This document shows, piece by piece, positions 1 to 7,410 of a DNA stretch of 17,316 nucleotides. The stretch lies in NCBI GenBank assembly GCA_050744165.1, contig JBOGGN010000072.1, forward strand, positions 1 through 17,316. Direction: 5' to 3'. Made by a program: the position numbers and the translations under genes. Source of the stretch: JBOGGN01 sp050744165 (GTDB lineage Bacteria > Actinomycetota > Acidimicrobiia > Acidimicrobiales > Palsa-688). The notes beneath the pieces are model-generated. The model was given only the letters and a program-made list of their open reading frames with translations. It was not told the DNA's origin and ran no database searches. Position 1 is the stretch's first letter. Every line of letters starts with the position of its first letter.

Positions 1-1335
1 GGCGGAGGGAGCCGAGGGGGCGGACGGCGCTGAGGCAGCGGCCATATGGCCCGCGGTGGCAGCCGACGCCGGCATGGCCGCGGAGGGAGCCGGGGAGACG
101 AGCGGCGACAGCTTCGTCAGGCCCGGCCCGCCTGACGACGAGAACTCCGGTGCCCGAGGGAGCGGGGTGGTCAGGGGCGCAGCCGGTGCGACCAGGGGTG
201 AGAGAGGGGAAGGGCCCGTGGCTCCAATGAGGGTCGACAACATCTCGGCATTGATCGTCGGTCCCGCGGGAAGGGGCCGGATGGGGCGGATCGACGCCTG
301 CGTGGTGGCCGGTGCCTCCGACTCCTGATAGGACTCGGAGGCGGCCCTGTTCCAGGACTGCCAGCTGAGGTCGGGCTCCGGCTCGGAACCCGGCGGGTTG
401 ACGAACAGGTGACGGACCACCGCCAGGTCGCTTCCACCCTCTTCGAGGTCATCGGAGCCACCGGCGCCCGCGACGGGCTCGGAGGCCCTGAGAGTCGACG
501 CCGTCACGGCCGCGGCGGCGGCGCTGGCCAGAAGTTTTTCCATCGAGGGCAAAGGCGACGGCAAGCGGCTCGGTGTCACGCTGACGCTCGCCACCAAGGA
601 ATCCGGCGAAGAAAAGCCCTTGTCCTCCCGTGGCCCGACTCGCTCGGCCCGATCGGCGGCGGCCACTGCGGCCCCGTCGGCCCCGTCGGCCCCGGCGGCC
701 CCGGCGGGACCTTCGGGTGCGGCGACGACGGTGGTGCCCCGCCGCCCGGGGCGCGCCGATTCGGAAGTCGTCCGAACCCGTGGCGATTCGACCAACACCA
801 AGTTGGCGTCGACCAGTCGCTTGACGCCGCGGCAGCCGTCGAAGTAGTCGACCTCCAGTTCCTCGACGACGCCGCGCACGGTCCCCGCCAAGGCGACGGC
901 GATGACCAGCTTCCAGTCCTCAGCCGACAACGTCACCTCCGACGCTGGCAACTCCGGCACCAGGCGGACGCGATGCTCGAGCGAGGGCACGACCGCTTCG
1001 ATCTGCTGCCACTCAGCCAATCGCTCCTGAGCGAGGCGCACCACCGGCTCAACCGCCGTCGCCACGTCGGGTTCGGACGCTTCTACGCCGTCGCGGAAGA
1101 CGAAGTTCCCATCGGATAAGCGCAGCAGCTCGAACATGGCGTCGACATGACCCTTGGCCTTGCCCACCCCGGATTGGACCAGCTGGCCTTCGTGAAGCCA
1201 CAACCGGCCTTCGACATGCCCACTGACCACGCGCAATTCGCCCGTCTTGCTGCTCGACGCCAGGAGCGTCATGACATCAGGCAGGGCGATCGTCTGGAAC
1301 GATCCTTGTAGCGACACTGGCTCTACCTCCGGCAT
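1..1335 (-). CDS. DUF4388 (PATAN) domain protein with long Ala/Pro/Ser-rich tail, 3' end outside window
   Basis: Reading the minus strand from ATG at 1335-1333 gives 445 codons without a stop up to the left edge, so the gene is partial at its C-terminus. It begins MPEVEPVSLQGSFQTIALPD, and residues about 6-80 have the DUF4388/PATAN pattern: a GSFQTIALPDVMTLLASS helix, then KTGELRV, GRLWLHEGQLV, AMFELLRL and GNFVFRDG. Residues about 95-195 form a second compact region containing LAEWQQIEAVVPSL and LSAEDWKLVIAVA. After about residue 200 the chain becomes low-complexity, with a collagen-like stretch of GAAGADGADGA near 209-220, acidic and Ala-rich parts, and APSAPSAPSA at the edge. DUF4388 proteins are known near type IV pilus, gliding and signalling genes, often as scaffold-like domains. 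The exact role here is unknown. It lies 207 bp downstream of aroE and may have its own promoter. No ribosome-binding site is obvious before the ATG. Confidence 0.85.
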   Translation of the reverse strand, partial: MPEVEPVSLQGSFQTIALPDVMTLLASSSKTGELRVVSGHVEGRLWLHEGQLVQSGVGKAKGHVDAMFELLRLSDGNFVFRDGVEASEPDVATAVEPVVRLAQERLAEWQQIEAVVPSLEHRVRLVPELPASEVTLSAEDWKLVIAVALAGTVRGVVEELEVDYFDGCRGVKRLVDANLVLVESPRVRTTSESARPGRRGTTVVAAPEGPAGAAGADGADGAAVAAADRAERVGPREDKGFSSPDSLVASVSVTPSRLPSPLPSMEKLLASAAAAAVTASTLRASEPVAGAGGSDDLEEGGSDLAVVRHLFVNPPGSEPEPDLSWQSWNRAASESYQESEAPATTQASIRPIRPLPAGPTINAEMLSTLIGATGPSPLSPLVAPAAPLTTPLPRAPEFSSSGGPGLTKLSPLVSPAPSAAMPASAATAGHMAAASAPSAPSAPSA

Positions 1336-1338
1336 CTG

Positions 1339-1364
1339 GTATCGGCAGGTATCACCCGGATCTA
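1339..1364 (-). promoter_or_regulatory. candidate sigma-28/WhiG-like promoter before the DUF4388 gene
   Basis: On the minus strand, TAGA (1364-1361), 14 bases, then GCCGATAC (1346-1339) resemble the sigma-28 family consensus TAAA-N15-GCCGATAA: 7 of 8 bases match in the -10 box and 3 of 4 in the -35 box, with a spacer one base short. The ATG at 1335 starts only 3 bases after the -10 box, so a transcript from here would be leaderless or start inside the codon region, which weakens the call. This is inference from motif similarity only. Confidence 0.3.
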
Positions 1365-1400
1365 GACAGGATTTCGGTCACTGGCAACCGTGGCGCCGAA

Positions 1401-1410
1401 CTGACGTCAG
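1401..1410. promoter_or_regulatory. perfect 10-bp palindrome, possible operator
   Basis: CTGACGTCAG is a perfect palindrome in the 207-bp gap between aroE and the DUF4388 gene, 65 bp upstream of the latter's ATG. Flanking GAA and TTC extend the symmetry with a one-base offset. It could be a regulator site, but a 10-bp palindrome can occur by chance and no regulator family is assigned. The rest of the gap (1336-1542) shows no gene. Confidence 0.25.
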
Positions 1411-1542
1411 ATTCGGAGGCGCACCCGTTTCGCGCATCGCCACCACCGGTTCGTAGCCGGCCCGCCCGTGCCGGGGCGCCGGGCAGTAGATCCGTCGGTG
1501 ATGTCGCCGGAGATCCTAAGGGCCTTTCTCCAGACGCCAGTC

Positions 1543-2487
1543 CTAGTCGCCTGCCGGCACGCGAGCTGCCAGCGCTGCCATGGCGGCAGCCGACATCACC
1601 TCGAGCGGTGGCTCCATGCCCGTCCAGAGCCGGAACTGGAGTGCCGCTTGGTGAATCAGGGTCCCGAGCCCGTTGGCCACCCGAGCCCCTGCGGCCCGGG
1701 CGGCCTCCAACAGGGGCGTCGTCGGCGGGGCGTAGATCAGGTCGACGACGAGTTGGCCCGATCCCAAGCGGGATGGGTCCAGCCCGAGCGGCACCAGAAC
1801 ATCCTCACCCGCTCTGACGTGGCCCTCGGGAGCACCCAACATCCCTACCGGGGTGGCGTTGACGACCAGGTCCGCCCCCCGGACCACATCGACCGGCGCC
1901 ACGTCGCCGACCGGTCCCGCCAAGCGGGCCGCGGCGGCGGCCGACGCCGCCTGGCGGGCCACCACGGACACCGACGATGCCCCAGCCGTGCCAAGGGCCA
2001 GGATCACCGCCCGGGCGGCACCGCCTGCCCCGAGGACAACGCAGTTGCGGCCCGACGGATCCCACCCCTCGTCCTCGCGTAGCGCGGCCAAGAACCCTTC
2101 GCCGTCGGTGCTGTCGCCGTCGAGCTTGGATCCTCGACGGATCACCGTGTTGGCCGCGCCCAGTCGGCTGGCGATGGCGCTCAGCCGGTCCACCTCCGAA
2201 GCCACCGCCGCCTTGTGGGGCATCGTGACCGAGAGCCCGGCCACGCCCAGCGCCCGGACGCCGGCGATGGCGTCGTGCACCTCGCCTGTCCCGACGGGAA
2301 GGGCCAGATAGACCCAGTCGAGCCCCAGCGCCGCGAACGCCGCGTTGTGGATGGTCGGGGACAGGGAATGATCCACGGGGTCACCGATCACCGCGGCCAC
2401 CTGCGTAGAGGCGACCGGCCACCCGAACGCACCCGTCCCTCGGCCGGCCGCCCGGACCGCTTCCGCCACCACCGGCGGTTCGCTCAC
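1543..2487 (-). CDS. aroE: shikimate dehydrogenase (AroE)
   Basis: Reduces 3-dehydroshikimate to shikimate with NADPH, step four of the shikimate route to aromatic amino acids, in the cytoplasm. The 314-residue product has the substrate site GDPVDHSLSP (about 36-44), the catalytic Lys in TMPHK (K92), Asn in GAANT (N113), the catalytic Asp in DSTDGEGF (D128), the nucleotide-binding loop VLGAGGAARA (151-160), NATPVGM (210-216) and the C-terminal GLGTLIHQAA with Q280. The start is GTG at 2487, 20 bp after the mltG stop, with AGAGGCGG just upstream. The first 30 residues or so precede the usual start of the fold, so the protein is somewhat longer than E. coli AroE. It is the last gene of the alaS-ruvX-mltG-aroE run and is probably co-transcribed with it. 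Confidence 0.96.
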   Translation of the reverse strand: MSEPPVVAEAVRAAGRGTGAFGWPVASTQVAAVIGDPVDHSLSPTIHNAAFAALGLDWVYLALPVGTGEVHDAIAGVRALGVAGLSVTMPHKAAVASEVDRLSAIASRLGAANTVIRRGSKLDGDSTDGEGFLAALREDEGWDPSGRNCVVLGAGGAARAVILALGTAGASSVSVVARQAASAAAAARLAGPVGDVAPVDVVRGADLVVNATPVGMLGAPEGHVRAGEDVLVPLGLDPSRLGSGQLVVDLIYAPPTTPLLEAARAAGARVANGLGTLIHQAALQFRLWTGMEPPLEVMSAAAMAALAARVPAGD

Positions 2488-2507
2488 CCGCCTCTGGTCG
2501 TCAGTGG

Positions 2508-4124
2508 TCAGCGGACACCATTGGCGTGAGCCTGGGCCAAAAGCCCCTGAAACTCCTGCGCGGTGGCCGCGAAGCCGGACTTCCCGCTTGAGTCGATCAC
2601 CACGTAGTACAGGTAGTTCGTCGTTGGCGGGTTCGCCGCCGCCGTCAGCGAAGGCAGACCTGGGCAGGAAATCGGCGTCGGCGGCAACCCTTTGAACTTG
2701 TAGGTGTTGTACGGAGTGTTGGAATTCTTGTCCATCTTGGCGGGATCGGTGATCCCTTCGCCGTACAAGACGGTGGCATCGATCTGCAGCAGCATGTTGG
2801 CCTTCAGCCGGTTGTAAATCACGCTGGCGATGGGGCCCCGGTCGACATCGAGCTTGGCCTCCCGCTCGACCATCGAGGCCACCACGATCACCTGGTAGGG
2901 GGTGACGCCGAGGGTGGCGGCCACCTGGGTCAGGTTCAAGTTGGCGACGTTGTCGTCAAAGGTCTGCACCATCGTCTGCACGATCTCCAGATCGGTGGCG
3001 TCGGCCCGGACCGTGTAGGTCGCCGGAAACAACAGCCCTTCCAGGCTCGTCGACCCCGGGGGCTGTAACTGCGACCGCACCTGGCCGCTGTTGGCCGCGG
3101 CCAGGAAGTCGCTGGCGCTGCGGCCCGGGAGGCTGCCGACCCGATCGGCGATCTGCGCCAACGTGAACCCCTCGGGGATCGTGAACTTCTGATACACGAT
3201 GGGCGGCCCTGCCTCCAAGGCGGCGACGACGGAGTGGTAGCTCGAGTTCCGCGGCAGGTGGTAGGTACCGGGAAGCAGCACGCCGACCCCCTTGACCTTG
3301 GTGTAGAGCCGAAACACGGAGGAGCCGTCGATCACACCCGCCTTTGCCAGGAGGGTCCCGATCTGGTCGGTCGAGGCGCCCTTCGGAATGGTCACGCTGA
3401 CCTTCGGACCCGGGTGACCGGGATTCATGTCATTGCGGACGACTACCGCACCAATCCCAATGACCACCAGCAGGAGCACCACGGCGCCGATCACCCAGAT
3501 GATCCACGGAGGGCGCCGATGGTTCACAATGAAGGATTCCGACGGTGTTCGTACCGGCTGGCGGGGTGCGTCGCTCGATGCATGAACGGCTCGGTACGCT
3601 GCGCTACTCCCCGACGAGCGCTCCCAGCCGGAGCCGCCATCGCGATCCCAGGCCGAACGCTGCGTGGTCGAGGCCGAGCGTTCCCCGCCCGCCGCTGAGT
3701 AGTCGCGACCCGAACCAACGACCCTGCCGCGACCGCCGCCCCGACTGCTGCCGTACCCACCGGCAACCGCACCCTGCCGACGACTGCCGCCGCCGTATCC
3801 CGCAGCGTCCCCGCCGCCGTACCCCCGAGCGTCCCCGCCGTCGTCCCCCCGAGCGTCCCCGCCGCCGTACCGCCCAGCGTCGCCGCCATCGTCGTCTGCG
3901 AACTCGGAGCCATCCTCGTAGTCGCCAACGCCTTCGTGGTACGCCTCGGCCCCTCCGCCGTCCTCGTACCCCGCCTCGCCCTCCTCGAACTCGCCCTCAT
4001 CGACATCGTCGTACTCGTAGTCGCCGTCGAAGTCGTCATCGTCGTAGTCGTCTCGGCCGTAGTCGTCACGGCCGTGGCGACCATCGTCGCCACCCTCGAC
4101 CGGCGCCGACGAGAAGTGGCTCAC
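2508..4124 (-). CDS. mltG: endolytic murein transglycosylase MltG (YceG family) with acidic, repeat-bearing N-terminus
   Basis: MltG cleaves nascent peptidoglycan strands at the outer face of the inner membrane and is thought to end glycan polymerisation. I choose GTG at 4124, whose GTGA overlaps the ruvX stop, with GGGAG nine bases upstream; an in-frame ATG at 4163 would add 13 residues. The product is then 538 residues. Residues about 10-80 are strongly acidic (Asp/Glu/Tyr/Gly), and 80-111 are four 8-residue units of the type GGDARGYG. A Gly/Ser/Arg linker follows, then one membrane segment (about 207-229, WIIWVIGAVVLLLVVIGIGA). The extracellular part starts with a LysM-like fold (VSVTIPKGASTDQIGTLL) and contains the catalytic signature ASMVERE (first Glu about 420), followed by GPIASVIYNRL and LQIDATVLYG. 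The C-terminal NYLYYVV is typical. The cytoplasmic extension of about 200 residues is much longer than in E. coli MltG. Confidence 0.95.
   Translation of the reverse strand: MSHFSSAPVEGGDDGRHGRDDYGRDDYDDDDFDGDYEYDDVDEGEFEEGEAGYEDGGGAEAYHEGVGDYEDGSEFADDDGGDAGRYGGGDARGDDGGDARGYGGGDAAGYGGGSRRQGAVAGGYGSSRGGGRGRVVGSGRDYSAAGGERSASTTQRSAWDRDGGSGWERSSGSSAAYRAVHASSDAPRQPVRTPSESFIVNHRRPPWIIWVIGAVVLLLVVIGIGAVVVRNDMNPGHPGPKVSVTIPKGASTDQIGTLLAKAGVIDGSSVFRLYTKVKGVGVLLPGTYHLPRNSSYHSVVAALEAGPPIVYQKFTIPEGFTLAQIADRVGSLPGRSASDFLAAANSGQVRSQLQPPGSTSLEGLLFPATYTVRADATDLEIVQTMVQTFDDNVANLNLTQVAATLGVTPYQVIVVASMVEREAKLDVDRGPIASVIYNRLKANMLLQIDATVLYGEGITDPAKMDKNSNTPYNTYKFKGLPPTPISCPGLPSLTAAANPPTTNYLYYVVIDSSGKSGFAATAQEFQGLLAQAHANGVR
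3792..3887 (-). repeat. four tandem 24-bp units inside mltG
   Basis: Four imperfect in-frame 24-bp units encode GGDAGRYG, GGDARGDD, GGDARGYG and GGDAAGYG, in the cytoplasmic low-complexity part of MltG. Copy number in such coding repeats often varies between strains; that is inference here. Confidence 0.8.
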
Positions 4125-4714
4125 CGACCTGCGCTCCCGGCACCGCCTCGCCGGTCGAGCCATGACTGCAGCAAGATGGCCGCCGCCACCGAGTCCACCT
4201 GCTGGCGAGCCGCGACCTGGCGGCGTCGCCTGCCGCCACCCGACCCCCGCCCGGCCCGCCCCGAACCTGACCGGCCGCCGGCCCGAGGCCCGGTGGGTCC
4301 GCCCCGTCCTGCGCCCGGCCCCGCACCCATCGCCTGGTAGGCGGCGACGGTCGTAAACCGCTCGTCGACGGTCTCTACGGCCACGCCCCGAAGGGCGCCG
4401 GCAAGCTGCGCCACCTCGTCCAGGGCGCTCCGGGCGGCCGGGCCGACGGTGCCGTCCAGCGACAGCGGCAGCCCCACCACCACGCCGACGACCTCTTCGG
4501 CTTCCACCAACTGGAGAAGGGCGGCGCGATCGGCTTCCTGGTCCCCTTTCCGCACCATCGTGGTCACGGTAGTTGCCAGACGCTGGCCGTCGTCACTGAG
4601 GGCGATTCCGATGCGAACGGCACCGAGATCGATACCCATCACCCGGCCGTGTCCGGGAATCGGCCCTGTCCCCCCCTGTGCCGGCCCCGAAGGGTCGGAC
4701 CGGGGGCAGCTCAA
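4121..4714 (-). CDS. ruvX: RuvX/YqgF family Holliday-junction resolvase-like nuclease with Gly/Arg-rich insertion
   Basis: Members have an RNase H-like fold; roles in pre-16S rRNA 5' end maturation and Holliday-junction cleavage have been reported. Of 197 residues, the core starts at VMGIDLGAVRIGIALSD (acidic residue D29), followed by VVVGLPLSLDG (78-88), VDERFTT (D117-E118-R119) and QVDSVAAAILLQSWLD (D174). These are the family's acidic metal-site positions and all are present. Residues about 130-165 are an unusual run of Gly, Arg, Pro and Ser, in place of the short basic loop normally between the last two motifs. The TTG start at 4714 overlaps the alaS stop (TTGA); ATG at 4639 or GTG at 4642, right before the fold, are alternatives, and no start has a clear ribosome-binding site. 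The gene overlaps mltG by four bases, implying translational coupling. Confidence 0.93.
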   Translation of the reverse strand: MSCPRSDPSGPAQGGTGPIPGHGRVMGIDLGAVRIGIALSDDGQRLATTVTTMVRKGDQEADRAALLQLVEAEEVVGVVVGLPLSLDGTVGPAARSALDEVAQLAGALRGVAVETVDERFTTVAAYQAMGAGPGAGRGGPTGPRAGGRSGSGRAGRGSGGGRRRRQVAARQQVDSVAAAILLQSWLDRRGGAGSAGR

Positions 4715-7323
4715 CGACTGATTCCCAGCGTCTGCCGTACAGAGGCGAGGGCCTCGTCCAGGCGGCTGGGATCGCGCCCGCCGGCCATCGCCAGCTCGGG
4801 GTTCTTGCCGCCCCCGCCGCCGACCATGCGTGCCGCCGAGGCGATCAGATCCGAGGCCACCAAGTCGCAGCCCTTGGCCACCGCCGCCACCAGCGCCACC
4901 TTGCCCTCGCTGGGACTGCCGCCGAGGACGACCGCCCGGACTCCCGGTTGGGAACGCACGTTGACGGCCAACTCCTGCAACTGACGCTGTTCCAAACCGT
5001 CCCGGCGGGCCACCACGACCCCGCCGTCGGCCACCGCAGCCGACGCTAGCGCCAAGGCTTGCTCCCGCAAACCGGCCTGGCGGACCGACTTCAACTCGTC
5101 CTGGCTGGCCTTCAGCTCGCCCAGCCGTCGCTCGATCGCGGGCACCAACTCGTCGGGGCTGGCCTTCAACAACTGGGCCGCGTGACCGATCACCGCTTCG
5201 TCATGGCGCAGCCGGGCGATGGTGGCAGTACCCGTGGTCGCCTCAAGCCGCCGCAGGTTGGACCCGATGGAGCCCTCGGACACGATGCGCACCGGCCCGA
5301 TCTGGCCCAAAGCGGCGACGTGGGTGCCCCCGCACAACTCGGTCGAGCGGCTACCCGCCTGCACGACCCGCACCTCCTCGCCGTACTTGTCCCCGAAAAA
5401 CGCGATGGCGCCCAGGTGATCGGCCTCGGCCTTGGGCATGACGGTGACATGCACCGCCTCGTCGGCGAGGATGCGGCCGTTGACCAGGTCCTCGACGCGG
5501 GCGATCTCCTCGGGGGACATGGGGCCGTAGTGGCTGAAGTCGAAACGCAACCGGTCCGGCGCCACCAGCGACCCCGCCTGCTTGACATGGGTCCCGAGCA
5601 CTTCGCGAAGCGCCGCGTGCAGCAGGTGGGTGCCGGTGTGGTTGCGGCGGATGGCGTCGCGGCGGTCGACGTCGATCTCCGCCTCGACCTCCTCGCCCGG
5701 GCTGATCTCGCCTCGCAACAACACCGCCGTATGCCGGTTGAGGCCGGGAAGGGCGTAGGTCGTATCGAGCACGTTGGCCGCACCGTGGGGGCTGCGGATC
5801 AACCCGGTGTCGCCGACCTGCCCGCCGCCCTCGGCGTAGAACGGGGTCCGGTCCAAGAAGATCTCAACGTGCGGCAGGTGCGGGTGCTGGCTGCCCTCGG
5901 GGGCGTCGGTGGGTAGCACCCCGATCACACGGGCGGCCGTCGCCTCGTCGGTATAGCCGAGGAACTCGGTCGGCCCGAACTGCTCCACCAGCTCCCGGTA
6001 GGCGTCGAGGTGGGCGGCGGTACCCGCCCCCTTCTTGCGACCCTCGAAGGACAGCTGCTTCTGATGGGCCATGGCGGCCGCGAACCCCTCCTCGTCGATC
6101 GCCACCCCCTTTTCCGCGGCGATCTCCCGGGTCAACTCGATCGGGAAGCCGTGGGTGTCGTGGAGCCGGAACGCCACCTCGCCGGCCACCGCGCCGCCGC
6201 CGGCCAGGGACTCTTCGAGCATGGCCAGCCCCGACCGCAGCGTGGCCCGGAACCGCTCCTCCTCCCGGGCGAGCACGCCGGTGATGAAACCCTCGTTGCG
6301 ACGGAGGTCGGGGTAGGCGCCGCCCATGACCTCGACCGTGGCGTGCACCAGGGCCGGCATGATCACCTCGTCGACGCCGAGTTGAAAGGCGTGGCGCACC
6401 GCGCGGCGGATCAACCGGCGCAGTACGTATCCGCGGTCTTCATTGCTGGGAAAAACGCCGTCGTTCACCAAGAACGTCGTGGAGCGCCCATGGTCCGCGA
6501 GAATGCGCAGGTTGACGTCGGCTTCGGGGTCGGAACCGTACTCCCGGTGGGTGGCGGCCTCGGCAGCGGCGATGACCCGGCGAACGGTGTCGGTGTCCCA
6601 GACCGACGGCAGCCCGTCGATGACCGCCAGTAACCGCTCTAGTCCTGCCCCGGTGTCGACGTTGGGCTTGGGCAAGGGCTGCAGCGACCCGTCGGCCTGG
6701 CGGTCGTACTGCATGAACACCAGGTTCCAGAACTCGACGTAGCGCTCCTCGCCACCGTGCGCCGGCCCGCCCGGAGCACCGAACTCCTCGCCCTTGTCGT
6801 AGTACAGCTCCGAGCTCGGCCCGCACGGGCCGGTGTCGCCCATCTCCCAGAAGTTGTCGGCGCCCATGCGCTGGACGCGTTCGGCGGGAAGTCCGATCCG
6901 GTCCTGCCACAGGGCGGCCGCGTCGTCGTCGGTTTCGTAGACCGTGACCCAGATCCGGTCACCGTCAAGGCCGAGTACCTCGGTCACGAACTCCCACGCG
7001 AAGTCGATGGCGCCCTGTTTGAAGTAGTCGCCGAAGCTCCAGTTGCCCAGCATCTCGAAGAAGGTGAAATGCCGGGTCGTGCGGCCGATGAGCTCGATGT
7101 CGTCGTGCTTACCCTTGATCCGCACGCACTTCTGGACCGACGTGACCCGGGCGTGGGGTGGGATCTCCTCCCCGAGCAGGTACGGCAGGAACTGGTTCAT
7201 CCCGGCATTGGTGAACAACGGCGCCCGGGGATGGTGCGGGATCAGTCCCGACGACGGCGTGACGGCATGGCCTCGCTCGGCGAAGAAGTTCAGGTAGGCG
7301 TGCCGGAGGCCGTTGGCGTCCAT
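4711..7323 (-). CDS. alaS: alanyl-tRNA synthetase
   Basis: Charges tRNA-Ala with alanine; cytoplasmic, essential. The 870-residue product has the full bacterial layout. The class II catalytic core comprises SSGLIPHHPRAPLFTNAGMN, RHFTFFEMLGNWSFGDYF, GPCGPSSELYYD, EFWNLVFMQYDR and NVDTGAGLERL. A tRNA-recognition helical domain follows, then the editing domain with zinc-site motifs NHTGTHLLHAAL and ELCGGTHVAALG, and the C-Ala/DHHA1 domain ending GGGGGKNPELAMAGGRD. The start is ATG at 7323 with a G-rich run (GGGGGA) immediately upstream. The stop overlaps the ruvX TTG start. It heads the alaS-ruvX-mltG-aroE run. Confidence 0.98.
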   Translation of the reverse strand: MDANGLRHAYLNFFAERGHAVTPSSGLIPHHPRAPLFTNAGMNQFLPYLLGEEIPPHARVTSVQKCVRIKGKHDDIELIGRTTRHFTFFEMLGNWSFGDYFKQGAIDFAWEFVTEVLGLDGDRIWVTVYETDDDAAALWQDRIGLPAERVQRMGADNFWEMGDTGPCGPSSELYYDKGEEFGAPGGPAHGGEERYVEFWNLVFMQYDRQADGSLQPLPKPNVDTGAGLERLLAVIDGLPSVWDTDTVRRVIAAAEAATHREYGSDPEADVNLRILADHGRSTTFLVNDGVFPSNEDRGYVLRRLIRRAVRHAFQLGVDEVIMPALVHATVEVMGGAYPDLRRNEGFITGVLAREEERFRATLRSGLAMLEESLAGGGAVAGEVAFRLHDTHGFPIELTREIAAEKGVAIDEEGFAAAMAHQKQLSFEGRKKGAGTAAHLDAYRELVEQFGPTEFLGYTDEATAARVIGVLPTDAPEGSQHPHLPHVEIFLDRTPFYAEGGGQVGDTGLIRSPHGAANVLDTTYALPGLNRHTAVLLRGEISPGEEVEAEIDVDRRDAIRRNHTGTHLLHAALREVLGTHVKQAGSLVAPDRLRFDFSHYGPMSPEEIARVEDLVNGRILADEAVHVTVMPKAEADHLGAIAFFGDKYGEEVRVVQAGSRSTELCGGTHVAALGQIGPVRIVSEGSIGSNLRRLEATTGTATIARLRHDEAVIGHAAQLLKASPDELVPAIERRLGELKASQDELKSVRQAGLREQALALASAAVADGGVVVARRDGLEQRQLQELAVNVRSQPGVRAVVLGGSPSEGKVALVAAVAKGCDLVASDLIASAARMVGGGGGKNPELAMAGGRDPSRLDEALASVRQTLGISR

Positions 7324-7346
7324 GATCCCCCGAGACTACCCCTGAC

Positions 7347-7386
7347 CCTCCGAAGCATCGCCGGAGTTCCAGGCCAGCTTCGGAAG
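7347..7386 (-). other. stem-loop in the Uma2-alaS gap
   Basis: Arms 7347-7356 and 7377-7386 pair at 9 of 10 positions around a 20-base loop, between the Uma2 gene stop (7411) and the alaS ATG (7323). It could end the Uma2 transcript or form in the alaS leader. There is no U-run, and no T-box sequence (AGGGTGGNACCGCG type) is present, so tRNA-sensing control is not supported. Confidence 0.35.
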
Positions 7387-7410
7387 CGGTCGAGTCGAGG
7401 TCTTGGGTGG

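Noticed and set aside
409..1119. 236-codon plus-strand open frame
   Set aside because: It lies antisense to the DUF4388 gene, whose protein has clear domain character; the plus-strand translation is Arg/His/Gly-rich without motifs, typical of a GC-rich shadow frame.
3792..3887. CRISPR-like repeat array
   Set aside because: The 24-bp units are directly adjacent without spacers and are in frame inside mltG, so they are coding repeats.
3545..4165. 206-codon plus-strand frame with Arg/Pro repeats
   Set aside because: Antisense to the MltG N-terminal repeats; the apparent repeat is the mirror of the MltG octapeptide units.
5059..5916. 285-codon plus-strand frame
   Set aside because: Antisense to alaS, where conserved editing-domain motifs fix the coding strand.
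7324..7410. T-box riboswitch before alaS
   Set aside because: The gap is only 87 bases and no T-box antiterminator sequence or specifier stem is present.
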